Assembly (NCBI RefSeq): GCF_023657595.1
Contig: NZ_CP098323.1
Coordinates: forward strand, 1,698,001-1,762,000
DNA length: 64,000 nucleotides
Direction of reading: 5' to 3'
Source: Cytobacillus firmus
GTDB taxonomy: Bacteria; Bacillota; Bacilli; Bacillales; Cytobacillaceae
Under the pieces are notes generated by a model. That model worked only from the letters and a program-made list of their open reading frames with translations. It ran no database searches and was not told the origin of the DNA. Shown here piece after piece: positions 13,735 through 24,094 of the stretch. Position numbers and translations under genes: made by a program. Numbering within the stretch: the stretch's first letter is position 1; each line of letters begins with the position of its first letter.

Positions 13735-14943
13735 ATGCTGACTGGAAAGAAGATATTATTATGTGTAACCGGTGGAATTGCTGTTTATAAAGCTGCAGCC
13801 TTAACAAGCAAACTGACACAGGCCGGAGCGCAGGTGAAAGTAATCATAAGTGAATCGGCTGTTAACTTTGTTGCACCATTAACTTTTCAGGCCCTTTCAA
13901 GACATGATGTTTACACAGACACTTTTGATGAAAAAGACTCGAAGGTTATTGCGCACATCGACCTGGCTGATTGGGCCGATTTAATTCTTGTTGCCCCGGC
14001 TACAGCAAATGTGATCGGGAAGCTTGCCAATGGAATTGCAGATAATATGATCACAACAACCCTTTTGGCTGCATCATCACCGATTTGGATTGCCCCTGCA
14101 ATGAATGTGCATATGTACAGCCATCCCGCTGTCCAAAAAAACATTGAAACCTTATATGGTTTTGGCTGCAGATTCATAGAGCCTTCAGAAGGGTATCTTG
14201 CATGCGGCTATGTTGGAAAAGGCAGGCTTGAAGAGCCTGAGAAAATTACAGAAATAATCAGTGAATTTTTCAAGCCTTCCAGATTGGAGCTTTCTGGCCG
14301 AAAAGTGGTCATAACTGCGGGCCCAACGAGAGAAAAAATTGATCCTGTCCGTTATATTACGAACCATTCTACGGGGAAAATGGGCTATGCAATAGCGGAA
14401 GCTGCCGTCTCTTCAGGTGCTGAAGTTGTATTAATATCCGGCCCGGTTTCAATTAACGCGCCTGCCGGATTAAAACTGATAAAGGTGGAATCTGCTGAAG
14501 AAATGTATCAAGCGGCATTAAATGAATTTGATTATGCCGATGTTGTCATAAAGACAGCTGCAGTCTCCGATTATCGTCCAAAGGTGGCTTCTGCGCAAAA
14601 AATGAAGAAACAGCCCGGGGATGAAGTATTGGAGCTTGAAAGAACAAAGGACATATTGTTCGAGCTGGGACAAAAAAAGGAGAAGCAAATCCTGATAGGG
14701 TTTGCGGCTGAAACCGAACAGGTCGAAGAGTATGCAAAGGGCAAGCTAATGAAGAAAAACGCCGATATGATCGTTGCCAATAATGTAACTGCTGAAGGTG
14801 CGGGTTTTGGAACTGACACTAATATTGTTACATTATTTAAAAAGGATGGGTCGTCGGAAAAACTTCCGCTAATGTCTAAAAGAGATGTTGCCGTGAAAAT
14901 TCTTGAAGAAGCCTCGAAGCTGCTAAAGGATGAGCATGAATGA
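13735..14943 (+). CDS. coaBC: Phosphopantothenoylcysteine decarboxylase / phosphopantothenate-cysteine ligase
   Basis: The bifunctional 402-residue protein carries out two steps of coenzyme A synthesis. The N-terminal CoaC part (1-190) is an FMN-dependent decarboxylase with PAMNVHMYSHPAV and the substrate clamp YLACGYVGKGRL. The C-terminal CoaB part starts at the ITAGPTREKIDPVRYI motif and uses CTP to join cysteine. It begins MLTGKKILLCVTGGIAVYKA after GATTGGTGGGG. The 150-base gap upstream follows the rpoZ terminator, so this gene probably opens a new transcript running through priA. Its stop overlaps the priA start (ATGA). Confidence 0.96.
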   Translation: MLTGKKILLCVTGGIAVYKAAALTSKLTQAGAQVKVIISESAVNFVAPLTFQALSRHDVYTDTFDEKDSKVIAHIDLADWADLILVAPATANVIGKLANGIADNMITTTLLAASSPIWIAPAMNVHMYSHPAVQKNIETLYGFGCRFIEPSEGYLACGYVGKGRLEEPEKITEIISEFFKPSRLELSGRKVVITAGPTREKIDPVRYITNHSTGKMGYAIAEAAVSSGAEVVLISGPVSINAPAGLKLIKVESAEEMYQAALNEFDYADVVIKTAAVSDYRPKVASAQKMKKQPGDEVLELERTKDILFELGQKKEKQILIGFAAETEQVEEYAKGKLMKKNADMIVANNVTAEGAGFGTDTNIVTLFKKDGSSEKLPLMSKRDVAVKILEEASKLLKDEHE

Positions 14944-17354
14944 ATATAGCCAGTGTAATTGTCGATGTTCCTGCCAAACAGACTGACCGGGCATTTGACT
15001 ATAAAATACCCTCTCATCTGAAAGGTGTCATTTTCCCCGGTATGAGGGTGGTTGTTCCATTTGGGCCGAGGAAAATACAGGGGTTTGTTACAGGATTAAA
15101 AGCAGTGTCAGATTTTCAGCAGTTAAAATCCATTTTAGAGCCGATGGATTTAAATCCAGTTCTTAATCAGGAGCTTTTGAATCTTGGTGAATGGCTGACA
15201 GAAAAGACTTTATGCTACAAAATTTCAGCCTTTCAGGCAATGCTGCCTGCAGCATTGAAGGCGAAATATGAAAAGAAGCTTGTTATGGCGGAAAATGCAG
15301 ATCGTAAGCTGCTCCCAGAAAAAGTATGCACACTTTTTCAGAATGCTGAAGAAATTACCTGGGACGATGCAGTAAAGGGCGGTGCTTTACCGCTTCTTCA
15401 GAAGGAAGCATCCAATGGAAATATCGAAATTATTTACCAGGTAAAAGAACGGGTGAAAAAGAAAAAAGTCAAGCAGGTGTTTGCGGCCGCTCCTTCTAAA
15501 GAGCTTGCTGATTACCTTCAAAACCTTCCAGGCAATGCAACTAAGCAAAAGGAAGTGCTGGAGTATTTTCTTCAGGAAGAAGGATCGGTCGATCAGAAAG
15601 AGTTATTTTCCTTGCTTGGAATCACCTCCTCCACGTTAAAAGGGCTTTTGCAAAAAGGACTGCTTGGCCAGAAAGATGTGGAAATTTACCGCAATCCTTT
15701 TGGAGACCGTGAATTCGAAAGAACCGAACCGCTCTCTTTGACCGAAGAACAAAGAAAAGCCATCATCCCCATCCTTAATTCCATTGAAGATAACAGGCAT
15801 GAAACCTTTTTGCTTTATGGGGTAACAGGGAGCGGGAAAACGGAGGTTTATCTTCAATCCATCCAGAGGGTGCTTGAGGATGGCAAAGAAGCCATTGTCC
15901 TTGTTCCTGAGATTTCTTTAACTCCTCAGATGGTCAAACGCTTTAAAGGAAGGTTTGGCGATCAGGTTGCGGTCATGCACAGCGGCCTGTCAGCGGGAGA
16001 AAAGTATGATGAATGGAGAAAGATTCAGCGGAAGGAAGTCAAGGTTGTAGTCGGTGCCCGGTCGGCGATCTTTGCCCCATTTGAAAACCTCGGAATTATT
16101 ATAATTGATGAAGAGCACGAAACCAGCTATAAGCAGGAAGAAAACCCAAGATACCATGCAAGGGACGTTGCCATCAAAAGAGCTGAAAATCATAATTGTC
16201 CTGTGGTGCTCGGCAGTGCAACTCCTTCATTGGAATCTTTCGCGCGGGCACAAAAAGGAGTTTACCATCTCCTCACTCTCGAAAACAGAATGAACAATCA
16301 GGCTCTCCCTGCCGTTGATATCATTGATATGCGGGAAGAGCTGCGTGAAGGGAACCGGTCTATGTTCTCAAGGAAGCTCCTTGAAAAAATAAAAGACCGT
16401 CTTGGAAAAAAAGAGCAGATCGTATTATTTTTAAATAAAAGAGGACACTCCTCATTTGTTATGTGCAGGGACTGCGGATATGTAATTAATTGTCCGCATT
16501 GTGATATTTCTTTGACCTATCATCGTTATAACCAGCAGATGAAATGTCATTACTGCGGATATGAGGCATCGGTTCCAAATGCATGCCCGGAATGTGAAAG
16601 TGAGCATATCCGCTATTTTGGGACCGGTACGCAGAAAGTGGAAGAGGAATTGGCAAAGATTCTGCCGGAAGCGAAGGTAATACGGATGGATGTCGACACC
16701 ACCAGCAGGAAGGGTGCACATGAAAAGCTCCTCGATCAATTCCAGGAAGGACATGCAGATATTCTTCTTGGGACCCAAATGATTGCTAAAGGCCTTGATT
16801 TCCCTAATATTACTTTAGTGGGCGTACTCTCGGCAGACACCATACTGCACTTGCCTGATTTCCGCTCTTCTGAAAAAACCTTCCAGCTGCTGACACAGGT
16901 AAGCGGGCGAGCTGGGAGGCATGAATTAGAGGGTGAGGTAATCATTCAGACCTACACTCCTGAACATTATAGTATTGAGCTGGCGGGGGAGCAGGATTAC
17001 GATAAATTTTACGATAGAGAAATGATGGTCCGCAAAATCCATAGATATCCTCCTTTCTTCTATATCTCCCTTGTCACAGTCAGTCACGAGGAATTAATGA
17101 AGGCTGTTTCTGTAACCGAGAAGATCACGCAGTACATTCAGTCAAAATTATCTGCAGAGAGCATTGTTCTTGGTCCGGTTGCCTCTCCAATACCGCGGAT
17201 CAATAATAGATATCGGTATCAATGTCTGATAAAATACAAACGGGAGCCGGAACTTGGCCAGACGCTGAAAAAGATCCTGGATAATTACCAGCAGGAAATT
17301 TCTGCCGGGGGCCTAACCGTCTCAATTGACCTGAATCCATATATTTTAATGTAG
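14940..17354 (+). CDS. priA: Primosomal replication restart helicase PriA
   Basis: PriA (804 residues) recognises stalled forks and reloads the replicative helicase. The N-terminal 3' DNA-binding domain begins MNIASVIVDVPAKQTDRAFDY. The helicase core has Walker A GVTGSGKTEVY near residue 295 and the DEEH box IIIDEEHETSYKQ near 388. The eight zinc-binding cysteines are visible as pairs in CRDCGY, CPHC, CHYCGY and CPEC between about residues 509 and 560. GTGTQKVEE and GRAGR mark the second RecA-like lobe. It starts four bases inside coaBC, as in B. subtilis. Confidence 0.97.
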   Translation: MNIASVIVDVPAKQTDRAFDYKIPSHLKGVIFPGMRVVVPFGPRKIQGFVTGLKAVSDFQQLKSILEPMDLNPVLNQELLNLGEWLTEKTLCYKISAFQAMLPAALKAKYEKKLVMAENADRKLLPEKVCTLFQNAEEITWDDAVKGGALPLLQKEASNGNIEIIYQVKERVKKKKVKQVFAAAPSKELADYLQNLPGNATKQKEVLEYFLQEEGSVDQKELFSLLGITSSTLKGLLQKGLLGQKDVEIYRNPFGDREFERTEPLSLTEEQRKAIIPILNSIEDNRHETFLLYGVTGSGKTEVYLQSIQRVLEDGKEAIVLVPEISLTPQMVKRFKGRFGDQVAVMHSGLSAGEKYDEWRKIQRKEVKVVVGARSAIFAPFENLGIIIIDEEHETSYKQEENPRYHARDVAIKRAENHNCPVVLGSATPSLESFARAQKGVYHLLTLENRMNNQALPAVDIIDMREELREGNRSMFSRKLLEKIKDRLGKKEQIVLFLNKRGHSSFVMCRDCGYVINCPHCDISLTYHRYNQQMKCHYCGYEASVPNACPECESEHIRYFGTGTQKVEEELAKILPEAKVIRMDVDTTSRKGAHEKLLDQFQEGHADILLGTQMIAKGLDFPNITLVGVLSADTILHLPDFRSSEKTFQLLTQVSGRAGRHELEGEVIIQTYTPEHYSIELAGEQDYDKFYDREMMVRKIHRYPPFFYISLVTVSHEELMKAVSVTEKITQYIQSKLSAESIVLGPVASPIPRINNRYRYQCLIKYKREPELGQTLKKILDNYQQEISAGGLTVSIDLNPYILM

Positions 17355-17461
17355 TTTCTAAAAAAGCCAGCTTTTAGAAGGAGTGCATTAATTCGCATCT
17401 GCTTTTCTGGTTATGAATAAACCCAAATTGGTTGAAAATAGATAAAAATGGAGGAAACGTT

Positions 17462-17947
17462 TTGGCGGTAAAAAAAATTGTTACTTATCCGGCTGAAATT
17501 CTGGAGGCAGAATGCGAACCAGTTAAAGTCTTTGATAAGAAGCTTGGTAAATTGTTAAATGATATGTATGATACGATGCTTGAATTCGATGGTGTCGGGC
17601 TTGCTGCTCCGCAAATTGGGCAAAAACTGCAAATTGCCATTGTTGATATAGATGATGAGTTTGGAACAATTGAAATGATCAATCCGGAAATTCTTGAAAC
17701 GGATGGGGAGCAGACAGGCCCTGAGGGATGCTTGAGTTTTCCGGGCTTATATGGTGAAGTTACAAGGCCTGAATATGTCAAAATAAAGGCGCAGGACCGC
17801 AAAGGGAAATTTTTTACCCTGGAGGCTGAGGATTTCCTGGCAAGAGCGATCCTCCATGAATTTGATCATTTGCATGGGGTGCTATTTACCTCAAAAGTAA
17901 CAAGATACTTGAATGAAGAAGAGTTGGAAGGATTGGAAGCTGAATGA
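17462..17947 (+). CDS. def: Peptide deformylase
   Basis: The metalloenzyme (161 residues) removes the N-formyl group from new proteins. All three signature motifs are present: GVGLAAPQ (44-51), EGCLSF with the metal-binding Cys, and HEFDH with the two metal-binding His. I place the start at TTG 17462 because GGAGG at 17450-17454 is seven bases upstream and homologues begin MAVKK. An ATG 30 bases earlier at 17432 would add a tail not expected in the family. The compact length and the motifs suggest the DefA type. It overlaps fmt (ATGA). Confidence 0.95.
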   Translation: MAVKKIVTYPAEILEAECEPVKVFDKKLGKLLNDMYDTMLEFDGVGLAAPQIGQKLQIAIVDIDDEFGTIEMINPEILETDGEQTGPEGCLSFPGLYGEVTRPEYVKIKAQDRKGKFFTLEAEDFLARAILHEFDHLHGVLFTSKVTRYLNEEELEGLEAE

Positions 17948-18894
17948 CAAAAATCGTTTTTATGGGCACACCCGATTTTTCAGTGCCGGTACTAAAGCAA
18001 ATAATAGACGACGGATATGAAGTGATCGGAGTGGTTACTCAGCCTGACAGGCCGGTTGGAAGGAAAAAAGTCCTTACTCCCCCTCCTGTAAAAGTCGAAG
18101 CTGAAAAACAGGGCATCCCTGTGTATCAGCCCGAAAAAATCCGCCAGCCGGATGAATTGGAGAAAGTACTTGCTCTTAAGCCCGACCTTGTTGTCACAGC
18201 AGCGTTTGGGCAAATTTTGCCCAAGGAGCTTCTGGATGCGCCTAAGTATGGCTGTATAAATGTACATGCATCATTGCTTCCGGAATTGCGTGGCGGTGCA
18301 CCCATTCATTACTCCATTCTGCAGGGAAAAGAAAAAACAGGTATCACCATTATGTATATGGCTGAAAAGCTGGATGCCGGCGATATATTAACACAAGTTG
18401 AGGTGCCGATTACTGAAACAGATACAGTGGGCACTCTTCACGATAAACTTAGCGAGGCAGGATCCAAGCTTTTGTCTGAAACCCTGCCGAAACTGCTGAA
18501 TGGCGAACTGAATCCCATTAAGCAAAATGAAGAAGAAGCCACTTTTGCCTATAACATTAAAAGAGAACAGGAAAAAATCGACTGGAGCAAAACCGGAAAA
18601 GAAATTTATAACCACATTAGAGGTTTAAACCCCTGGCCGGTTGCTTATACAACATTTGACGGCAAAGTGGTTAAAATCTGGAATTCAAAGAAAGTCAAAC
18701 ATGCTAAAAGTGAAGAACCGGGAACAATCATCAGGCTTGAGGAAGACGGGATCGTTGTGGCATCAGGGAATGATACAGCCGTTAAAATAACTGAACTGCA
18801 GCCTTCAGGAAAGAAAAAGATGCCGGCAGAACAATTTTTAAGAGGTGCAGGATCCAATCTGACTGCCGGTGGCCGTCTGGGAGACATAGAATGA
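17944..18894 (+). CDS. fmt: Methionyl-tRNA formyltransferase
   Basis: Fmt (316 residues) formylates initiator Met-tRNA and so works in sequence with the neighbouring deformylase. The N-terminal Rossmann domain carries the start [18 protein letters not shown] and the formyl transfer site around [16 protein letters not shown] near residues 108-121. The C-terminal OB-like tRNA-binding domain starts near residue 205. It begins four bases inside def and ends four bases inside rsmB, a layout shared with B. subtilis. Confidence 0.97.
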   Translation: MTKIVFMGTPDFSVPVLKQIIDDGYEVIGVVTQPDRPVGRKKVLTPPPVKVEAEKQGIPVYQPEKIRQPDELEKVLALKPDLVVTAAFGQILPKELLDAPKYGCINVHASLLPELRGGAPIHYSILQGKEKTGITIMYMAEKLDAGDILTQVEVPITETDTVGTLHDKLSEAGSKLLSETLPKLLNGELNPIKQNEEEATFAYNIKREQEKIDWSKTGKEIYNHIRGLNPWPVAYTTFDGKVVKIWNSKKVKHAKSEEPGTIIRLEEDGIVVASGNDTAVKITELQPSGKKKMPAEQFLRGAGSNLTAGGRLGDIE

Positions 18895-20246
18895 AAAAAC
18901 TACAGACGAAAAATGTTAGAGAAACGGCAATGGAGCTTCTTGAGGCCATAGAAAAAAATCAGTCCTACAGCAATCTTTTACTGAATAACGCCATAAAAAA
19001 GAATGAAATTGACCAGAAGGACATTGGGCTGCTTACCGAACTGACATATGGTACCCTTCAGCGCCGGATGACACTCGATTTTTACCTGAAGCCCTTTTTG
19101 GCAGGCAATAAAAAAATCGAAAGCTGGGTAAATCAGCTCTTGAGGCTGACACTGTATCAGATGGTTTATCTTGATAAAATTCCTGACCGGGCAGCAATTT
19201 ACGAGGCAGTAGAAATAGCAAAACGAAGAGGGCATAAAGGGATTTCCGGCATGGTCAACGGTGTGCTGAGAAACATTCAGAGGAAGGGGCTTCCGGATCC
19301 CGAGCAAATTGAGGACAGGGTGAAGCGCCTCTCCATTGAGACCAGCCATCCCGAATGGCTTGTAAAAAGATGGTCCGATCAGCTGGGATTTGAAGAAACA
19401 AAGAAAATGTGCGAAATAAACTTAACTGCCCCGCTGCAGACGGCAAGGGTAAATGAGGTAAAGGTTTCAAGGGAGGAGTGCCTGTCACTTCTTCAGGAAG
19501 AGGGATTTGAAGTGGAGCCAAGTCCGTTTATTCCAGTTGCCATTAAATGTTTAAGAGGCAATCTGGCCAATTCCCGTGTATTTAAAGAAGGACTGATTAC
19601 TATTCAGGATGAAAGCTCCATGCTTGCTGCTTATGCTCTTGGAGGAAATCCCGATGAGAAGATTCTGGATGCCTGTGCAGCTCCGGGAGGAAAAACGACA
19701 CATATAGCAGAAAAACTGCAAAATACCGGTCAGGTCATTTCACTGGACCTTCACGAGCATAAAGTAAAGCTGATCAATGATAATGCCGATAGACTGGGAC
19801 TAACAAATATTAAGACAAATGCCCTTGACAGCAGAAAAGTCCAGGAGCATTATGAAAAAGAATCTTTTGACCGCATTTTAGTGGATGCCCCATGTTCAGG
19901 CCTTGGAGTTATGAGAAGAAAGCCTGATATGAAATACACCAAAAAAGAAGAAGATTTATATCACCTCCATAAGATTCAGAGGAATCTATTGGATGCCGTT
20001 TCACCTTTACTGAAAAAAGGTGGTATTCTTGTTTATAGTACATGTACAGTGGACAAAGAAGAAAATCAGCATGTTGTTCACGCGTTTTTAAAGGACAATG
20101 CGGAATTTGAGGGAGATCTTTCTGTTCAGGAGCGGATGCCTGATGCAATTGCTTCTTTAATAGATGGCTTTGAACTGCAGGTTTTACCGCAGGATATTGG
20201 TTCGGACGGGTTTTATATTTCCTGTCTGAGAAAGAAGGTGCAATAA
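18891..20246 (+). CDS. rsmB: 16S rRNA (cytosine-967-C5)-methyltransferase
   Basis: RsmB (451 residues) methylates C967 (E. coli numbering) of 16S rRNA using S-adenosylmethionine. The first ~140 residues are a NusB-like RNA-binding domain. The catalytic domain has the SAM site [15 protein letters not shown], then the two cysteines of m5C enzymes in DAPCSGLG and [12 protein letters not shown]. The ATG forms an ATGA overlap with fmt. It ends directly against rlmN, with no intergenic base between stop and start, so the two RNA methyltransferases are probably made together. Confidence 0.96.
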   Translation: MKKLQTKNVRETAMELLEAIEKNQSYSNLLLNNAIKKNEIDQKDIGLLTELTYGTLQRRMTLDFYLKPFLAGNKKIESWVNQLLRLTLYQMVYLDKIPDRAAIYEAVEIAKRRGHKGISGMVNGVLRNIQRKGLPDPEQIEDRVKRLSIETSHPEWLVKRWSDQLGFEETKKMCEINLTAPLQTARVNEVKVSREECLSLLQEEGFEVEPSPFIPVAIKCLRGNLANSRVFKEGLITIQDESSMLAAYALGGNPDEKILDACAAPGGKTTHIAEKLQNTGQVISLDLHEHKVKLINDNADRLGLTNIKTNALDSRKVQEHYEKESFDRILVDAPCSGLGVMRRKPDMKYTKKEEDLYHLHKIQRNLLDAVSPLLKKGGILVYSTCTVDKEENQHVVHAFLKDNAEFEGDLSVQERMPDAIASLIDGFELQVLPQDIGSDGFYISCLRKKVQ

Positions 20247-21332
20247 ATGGAACAAAATACAGCAGAGAAAATTACAGCAGCAGAACAAAAACCATCCATT
20301 TATACTTTACAGCTTCATGAGCTGAAGGAATGGCTAAAAGAAAATAATGAGAAAGCCTTCAGGGCTGAGCAAATATTTGATTGGCTTTATACAAAGAGGG
20401 TCACATCATTTGAGGATATGACGAATCTGTCAAAAGGGCTGAGGGACACGCTATCAGCAAATTTTTCACTGACAACCCTTAAAACGATCATCCAGCAGGA
20501 GTCTGCTGATGGGACAATAAAATTCTTATTTGAGCTTCATGATGGCTATTCAATTGAAACTGTACTGATGAGGCATGACTATGGGAATTCAGTATGTGTA
20601 ACCACTCAGGTGGGCTGCCGGATCGGATGTACATTCTGTGCCTCCACATTAGGCGGATTAAAACGTAATCTTGAAGCAGGAGAAATCGTTGCTCAGGTCG
20701 TAAAAGTACAACAGGCACTTGATGAAACAGATGAACGGGTCAGCTCAGTTGTCATTATGGGTATAGGTGAACCTTTTGATAATTATGACAGCATGCTCTC
20801 ATTCCTTAAAATTATCAACCATGATAAAGGGCTGAATATAGGCGCACGCCATATAACTGTTTCGACAAGCGGAATCATCCCGAAAATTTATAAATTTGCA
20901 GATGAAAATATGCAGATTAATTTCGCGATTTCCCTACATGCCCCAAACACCGAAATCAGGAGCCGCCTGATGCCTATAAATAGAGCTTATAAGCTGCCGG
21001 ACCTTATGGATTCAATCAGGTATTATATAAATAAGACAGGCAGACGTGTAAGCTTCGAATATGGCTTATTCGGAGGGGTAAATGATCAGGTTGAACACGC
21101 TGAAGAGCTCGCAAAGTTAATAAAAAATGTTAAGTGCCATGTTAACCTGATTCCAGTAAACTATGTGCCGGAACGGGATTATGTAAGAACACCCAAGGAT
21201 CAGATTTTTGCTTTTGAAAAGACATTGAAGAATCACGGCATTAATGTAACCATTCGCAGGGAGCACGGTCACGATATAGATGCAGCATGCGGACAACTTC
21301 GTGCAAAGGAGCGAAAAGAGGAGACGAGGTGA
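20247..21332 (+). CDS. rlmN: 23S rRNA / tRNA adenine-C2 methyltransferase RlmN
   Basis: RlmN (361 residues) is a radical SAM enzyme that makes 2-methyladenosine at A2503 of 23S rRNA and at A37 of some tRNAs. The CX3CX2C cluster motif is [10 protein letters not shown] near residue 124. A C-terminal cysteine in [10 protein letters not shown] near residue 350 is the likely methyl-carrying residue. The ATG directly follows the rsmB stop, with AAGAAGGTG upstream. A Cfr-type resistance enzyme is a related family, but the position next to rsmB and prpC fits housekeeping RlmN. Confidence 0.95.
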   Translation: MEQNTAEKITAAEQKPSIYTLQLHELKEWLKENNEKAFRAEQIFDWLYTKRVTSFEDMTNLSKGLRDTLSANFSLTTLKTIIQQESADGTIKFLFELHDGYSIETVLMRHDYGNSVCVTTQVGCRIGCTFCASTLGGLKRNLEAGEIVAQVVKVQQALDETDERVSSVVIMGIGEPFDNYDSMLSFLKIINHDKGLNIGARHITVSTSGIIPKIYKFADENMQINFAISLHAPNTEIRSRLMPINRAYKLPDLMDSIRYYINKTGRRVSFEYGLFGGVNDQVEHAEELAKLIKNVKCHVNLIPVNYVPERDYVRTPKDQIFAFEKTLKNHGINVTIRREHGHDIDAACGQLRAKERKEETR

Positions 21333-21336
21333 CAGA

Positions 21337-22101
21337 ATGAAAGCTGTTTTCATGACAGATAGAGGCAAAGTCAGGCAGCATAATGAAGATAATGGCGGCA
21401 TCTATGTGAACAGCAGCGGTCAGCGCCTTGCCATCGTAGCAGATGGCATGGGCGGCCACCGTGCTGGCGATGTGGCAAGCGAAATGACTTTAACAAGTTT
21501 AAAAGGATTCTGGGATCAGACAGATGACTTTCAGACTGCCGATGAGGCTGAAGGATGGCTGCAGAAGCATATTGCAGAGGTCAATACCATCCTTTATGAA
21601 CATTCAAAAGTGAATGAACAATGCGAAGGTATGGGCACTACTGTTGTTGCTGCCATATGTACCGACCGATTTGCGACGATTGCGAATATCGGCGACAGCA
21701 GATGTTATATTTTAAATGAGTCAGGTTTTCAGCAGCTGACGGAAGACCATTCCCTGGTGAATGAACTTGTAAGGTCAGGGCAGATTACAAAGGAAGATGC
21801 CGAGCATCATCCAAGAAAAAATGTGCTGCTGAGAGCATTGGGAACGGAAGCAGCTGTTGAGATGGATATTAAAACTATTACATTCGAAGAAGGCGACCTA
21901 TTATTATTATGCTCTGACGGATTGTCCAACAAGGTATCTGTGGCAGAAATGAGCGAAATCCTCAAAAGTGAAGGTGCACTGGAAGAAAAAGCTTCAGTGC
22001 TGATTGATAAGGCCAATGATAATGGCGGCGAAGATAATATTACGCTCGTGATTGCTGAGTATTATGAAAGCAATGAGAGCGGGATGATAAATGATGATTA
22101 A
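21337..22101 (+). CDS. prpC: PP2C-type Ser/Thr phosphatase PrpC
   Basis: PrpC (254 residues) reverses PrkC phosphorylation. The metal-binding PP2C motifs are all seen: VRQHNEDN near residue 10, VADGMGGHRAGD, GDSRCY, LLLCSDGLSN and GGEDNIT. A longer open frame begins 57 bases earlier inside rlmN, but ATG 21337 follows GAGGAGACGAGGTG and gives the family's expected N-terminus (MKAVFMTDRGKVRQ). The gene overlaps prkC by 11 bases, so the phosphatase and kinase are translationally coupled. Confidence 0.96.
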   Translation: MKAVFMTDRGKVRQHNEDNGGIYVNSSGQRLAIVADGMGGHRAGDVASEMTLTSLKGFWDQTDDFQTADEAEGWLQKHIAEVNTILYEHSKVNEQCEGMGTTVVAAICTDRFATIANIGDSRCYILNESGFQQLTEDHSLVNELVRSGQITKEDAEHHPRKNVLLRALGTEAAVEMDIKTITFEEGDLLLLCSDGLSNKVSVAEMSEILKSEGALEEKASVLIDKANDNGGEDNITLVIAEYYESNESGMINDD

Positions 22102-24079
22102 GGGAAGAAGATTAAGCGGCCGCTATAGAATTATTGATATGATTGGCGGAGGAGGCATGGCGAATGTCTACCTGGCCCATGATATGATTCTTGATCGTGA
22201 TGTAGCCGTGAAAGTGCTTCGGATGGACTTTGCCGAAGATGAAGAATTTATCCGCCGTTTTCATCGTGAAGCCCAGTCTGCTACCAGCTTAGCCCACCCG
22301 AATATCGTCAATATCTATGATGTTGGCGAGGAGGACTCAATCTATTATATTGTGATGGAATATGTAGATGGACAAACGTTAAAACAATACATACAGCAAA
22401 ACAGCCCTATTCGGATAGATGATGCCCTGGAAATTTTGAAACAGCTGACCTCAGCCATATCTCATGCACATCAAAACCATATCATACACCGGGATATTAA
22501 ACCGCATAATATTTTGATAGACAGGCATGGTAATGTTAAGATTACTGATTTTGGAATTGCCATGGCACTAAGCGCTACGAGCATAACCCAGACAAATTCA
22601 GTGCTGGGCTCTGTTCATTATCTTTCTCCTGAACAGGCCAGAGGGGGAATGGCCAACAGAAAGTCTGATATCTATTCCCTTGGCATTGTTATGTTTGAGC
22701 TTTTGACAGGCAGGCTTCCTTTCTCGGGTGAATCTGCGGTATCAATAGCACTCAAACACCTGCAATCGGAGACACCTTCCCTGAAGAGATGGAATCCATC
22801 CATACCGCAAAGTGTTGAAAATATCGTTTTAAAAGCGACCGCTAAAGATCCCTTTCACAGGTATGATACCGTTGAAGAAATGGAAGAAGATATCAGAACA
22901 GCTCTTGAGCCCGAAAGACTGCATGAAAAAAAGTTCATAGTGCCAATTGACGATGATGCTACAAAAGCTATACCTGTTATTACAGATGACCGCCCATATC
23001 AAAGTATGGACGAAACCCTTGTGCATGCAAAGGATACCAAGGGAGATACTCAGCCTGTGGCGAATCCTCTCCCTGAAAAGAAGAAGAAAGAAAAAAAGAA
23101 GAAAAAGAAATGGCCGATAATCCTGGTATCAGTCTTTTTATTTCTGATTGTGACAGGGATCCTGGCCATAACCGTTTTTCCTGATCTGATGGAGCCAAAG
23201 GATGTTCAGGTTCCGGATGTATCCGGCAAAGAGGTGGAAGATGCAGTAGCAGAGCTGATTGCCGCAGGGTTTACGGTTAGGGATACAAAGCCGATCAGTG
23301 ATCCGGATGTTGAAGAAGGCCTGGTAGTTAAAACAGATCCGAAAGCAGGCAGAACTGTCAAAGAGGGAACCTCCATTGATATCTATGAAAGCTCCGGCAA
23401 AGAAAAATTTGAATTGGCAGATTACCAGGGCAGGCAATATGATGATGTTGTCCGCCTGCTTGAAAACAAAAATTTTAAAAGCATTGAAAAAAACGAAGAA
23501 ACAGATGATAGTGAGCCGGCTGGGACCATCCTGGATCAAAACTTATCAGAAGGCGACCTTGTCGTTCCAGAGGATACGGAATTGATTTTCACTGTGAGCA
23601 AAGGACCGGCGCCAATAGCATTAAAAGATTTACGCGGCTATAACGAAAAGGGTCTGCAGGAGTACGAAGAATCTTCCGGATTGAAGGTAGAATATGGGGA
23701 AGAAGAGTACCATGAGGAAGTTCCTGAAGGGCTGGTTATCAAACAGGACCCGGCACCAGGCGCAAATCTGACAAGGGGACAGAAGGTGACGGTGGTTCTT
23801 TCAAAAGGAAAAAAAGAACTCCTTCCTAAGACTGAAAATATTGAGATCAGCATTCCATATGAGCCTGCCGCCGAAGGTGAGCCCAATGAAGTTCAGATTA
23901 TCATTAAGGATTTGAATAATACAGGTTCTGAACCAATGCATACAGAGCTGATATATGAAGATGTGGTAATACCAATTGATCTGACAATCGCTCCTGGACA
24001 GAATGCCTCTTATAAGGTTCTGCGCGATGGCCAGGTTTTTGAGGAAAAGGAAATACCTTATCCGGATGAAGAATCATAA
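22091..24079 (+). CDS. prkC: PASTA-domain Ser/Thr protein kinase PrkC
   Basis: PrkC (662 residues) is a membrane sensor kinase that responds to muropeptides and in B. subtilis triggers spore germination and adjusts growth and wall metabolism. The kinase domain has IGGGGMANVY, the ATP-binding Lys41 in VAVKVL, HRDIKPHN and DFG. A Lys-rich juxtamembrane stretch (EKKKKEKKKKKKWP) leads to one membrane helix at about 340-362. Outside follow three PASTA repeats (about 370-435, 436-505, 506-575) and a C-terminal domain. The start could be ATG 22091 or 22094. PrkC phosphorylates several translation GTPases in relatives, and rsgA is the next gene. Confidence 0.96.
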   Translation: MMIKGRRLSGRYRIIDMIGGGGMANVYLAHDMILDRDVAVKVLRMDFAEDEEFIRRFHREAQSATSLAHPNIVNIYDVGEEDSIYYIVMEYVDGQTLKQYIQQNSPIRIDDALEILKQLTSAISHAHQNHIIHRDIKPHNILIDRHGNVKITDFGIAMALSATSITQTNSVLGSVHYLSPEQARGGMANRKSDIYSLGIVMFELLTGRLPFSGESAVSIALKHLQSETPSLKRWNPSIPQSVENIVLKATAKDPFHRYDTVEEMEEDIRTALEPERLHEKKFIVPIDDDATKAIPVITDDRPYQSMDETLVHAKDTKGDTQPVANPLPEKKKKEKKKKKKWPIILVSVFLFLIVTGILAITVFPDLMEPKDVQVPDVSGKEVEDAVAELIAAGFTVRDTKPISDPDVEEGLVVKTDPKAGRTVKEGTSIDIYESSGKEKFELADYQGRQYDDVVRLLENKNFKSIEKNEETDDSEPAGTILDQNLSEGDLVVPEDTELIFTVSKGPAPIALKDLRGYNEKGLQEYEESSGLKVEYGEEEYHEEVPEGLVIKQDPAPGANLTRGQKVTVVLSKGKKELLPKTENIEISIPYEPAAEGEPNEVQIIIKDLNNTGSEPMHTELIYEDVVIPIDLTIAPGQNASYKVLRDGQVFEEKEIPYPDEES

Positions 24080-24094
24080 GCAAGGAGTGTTGCT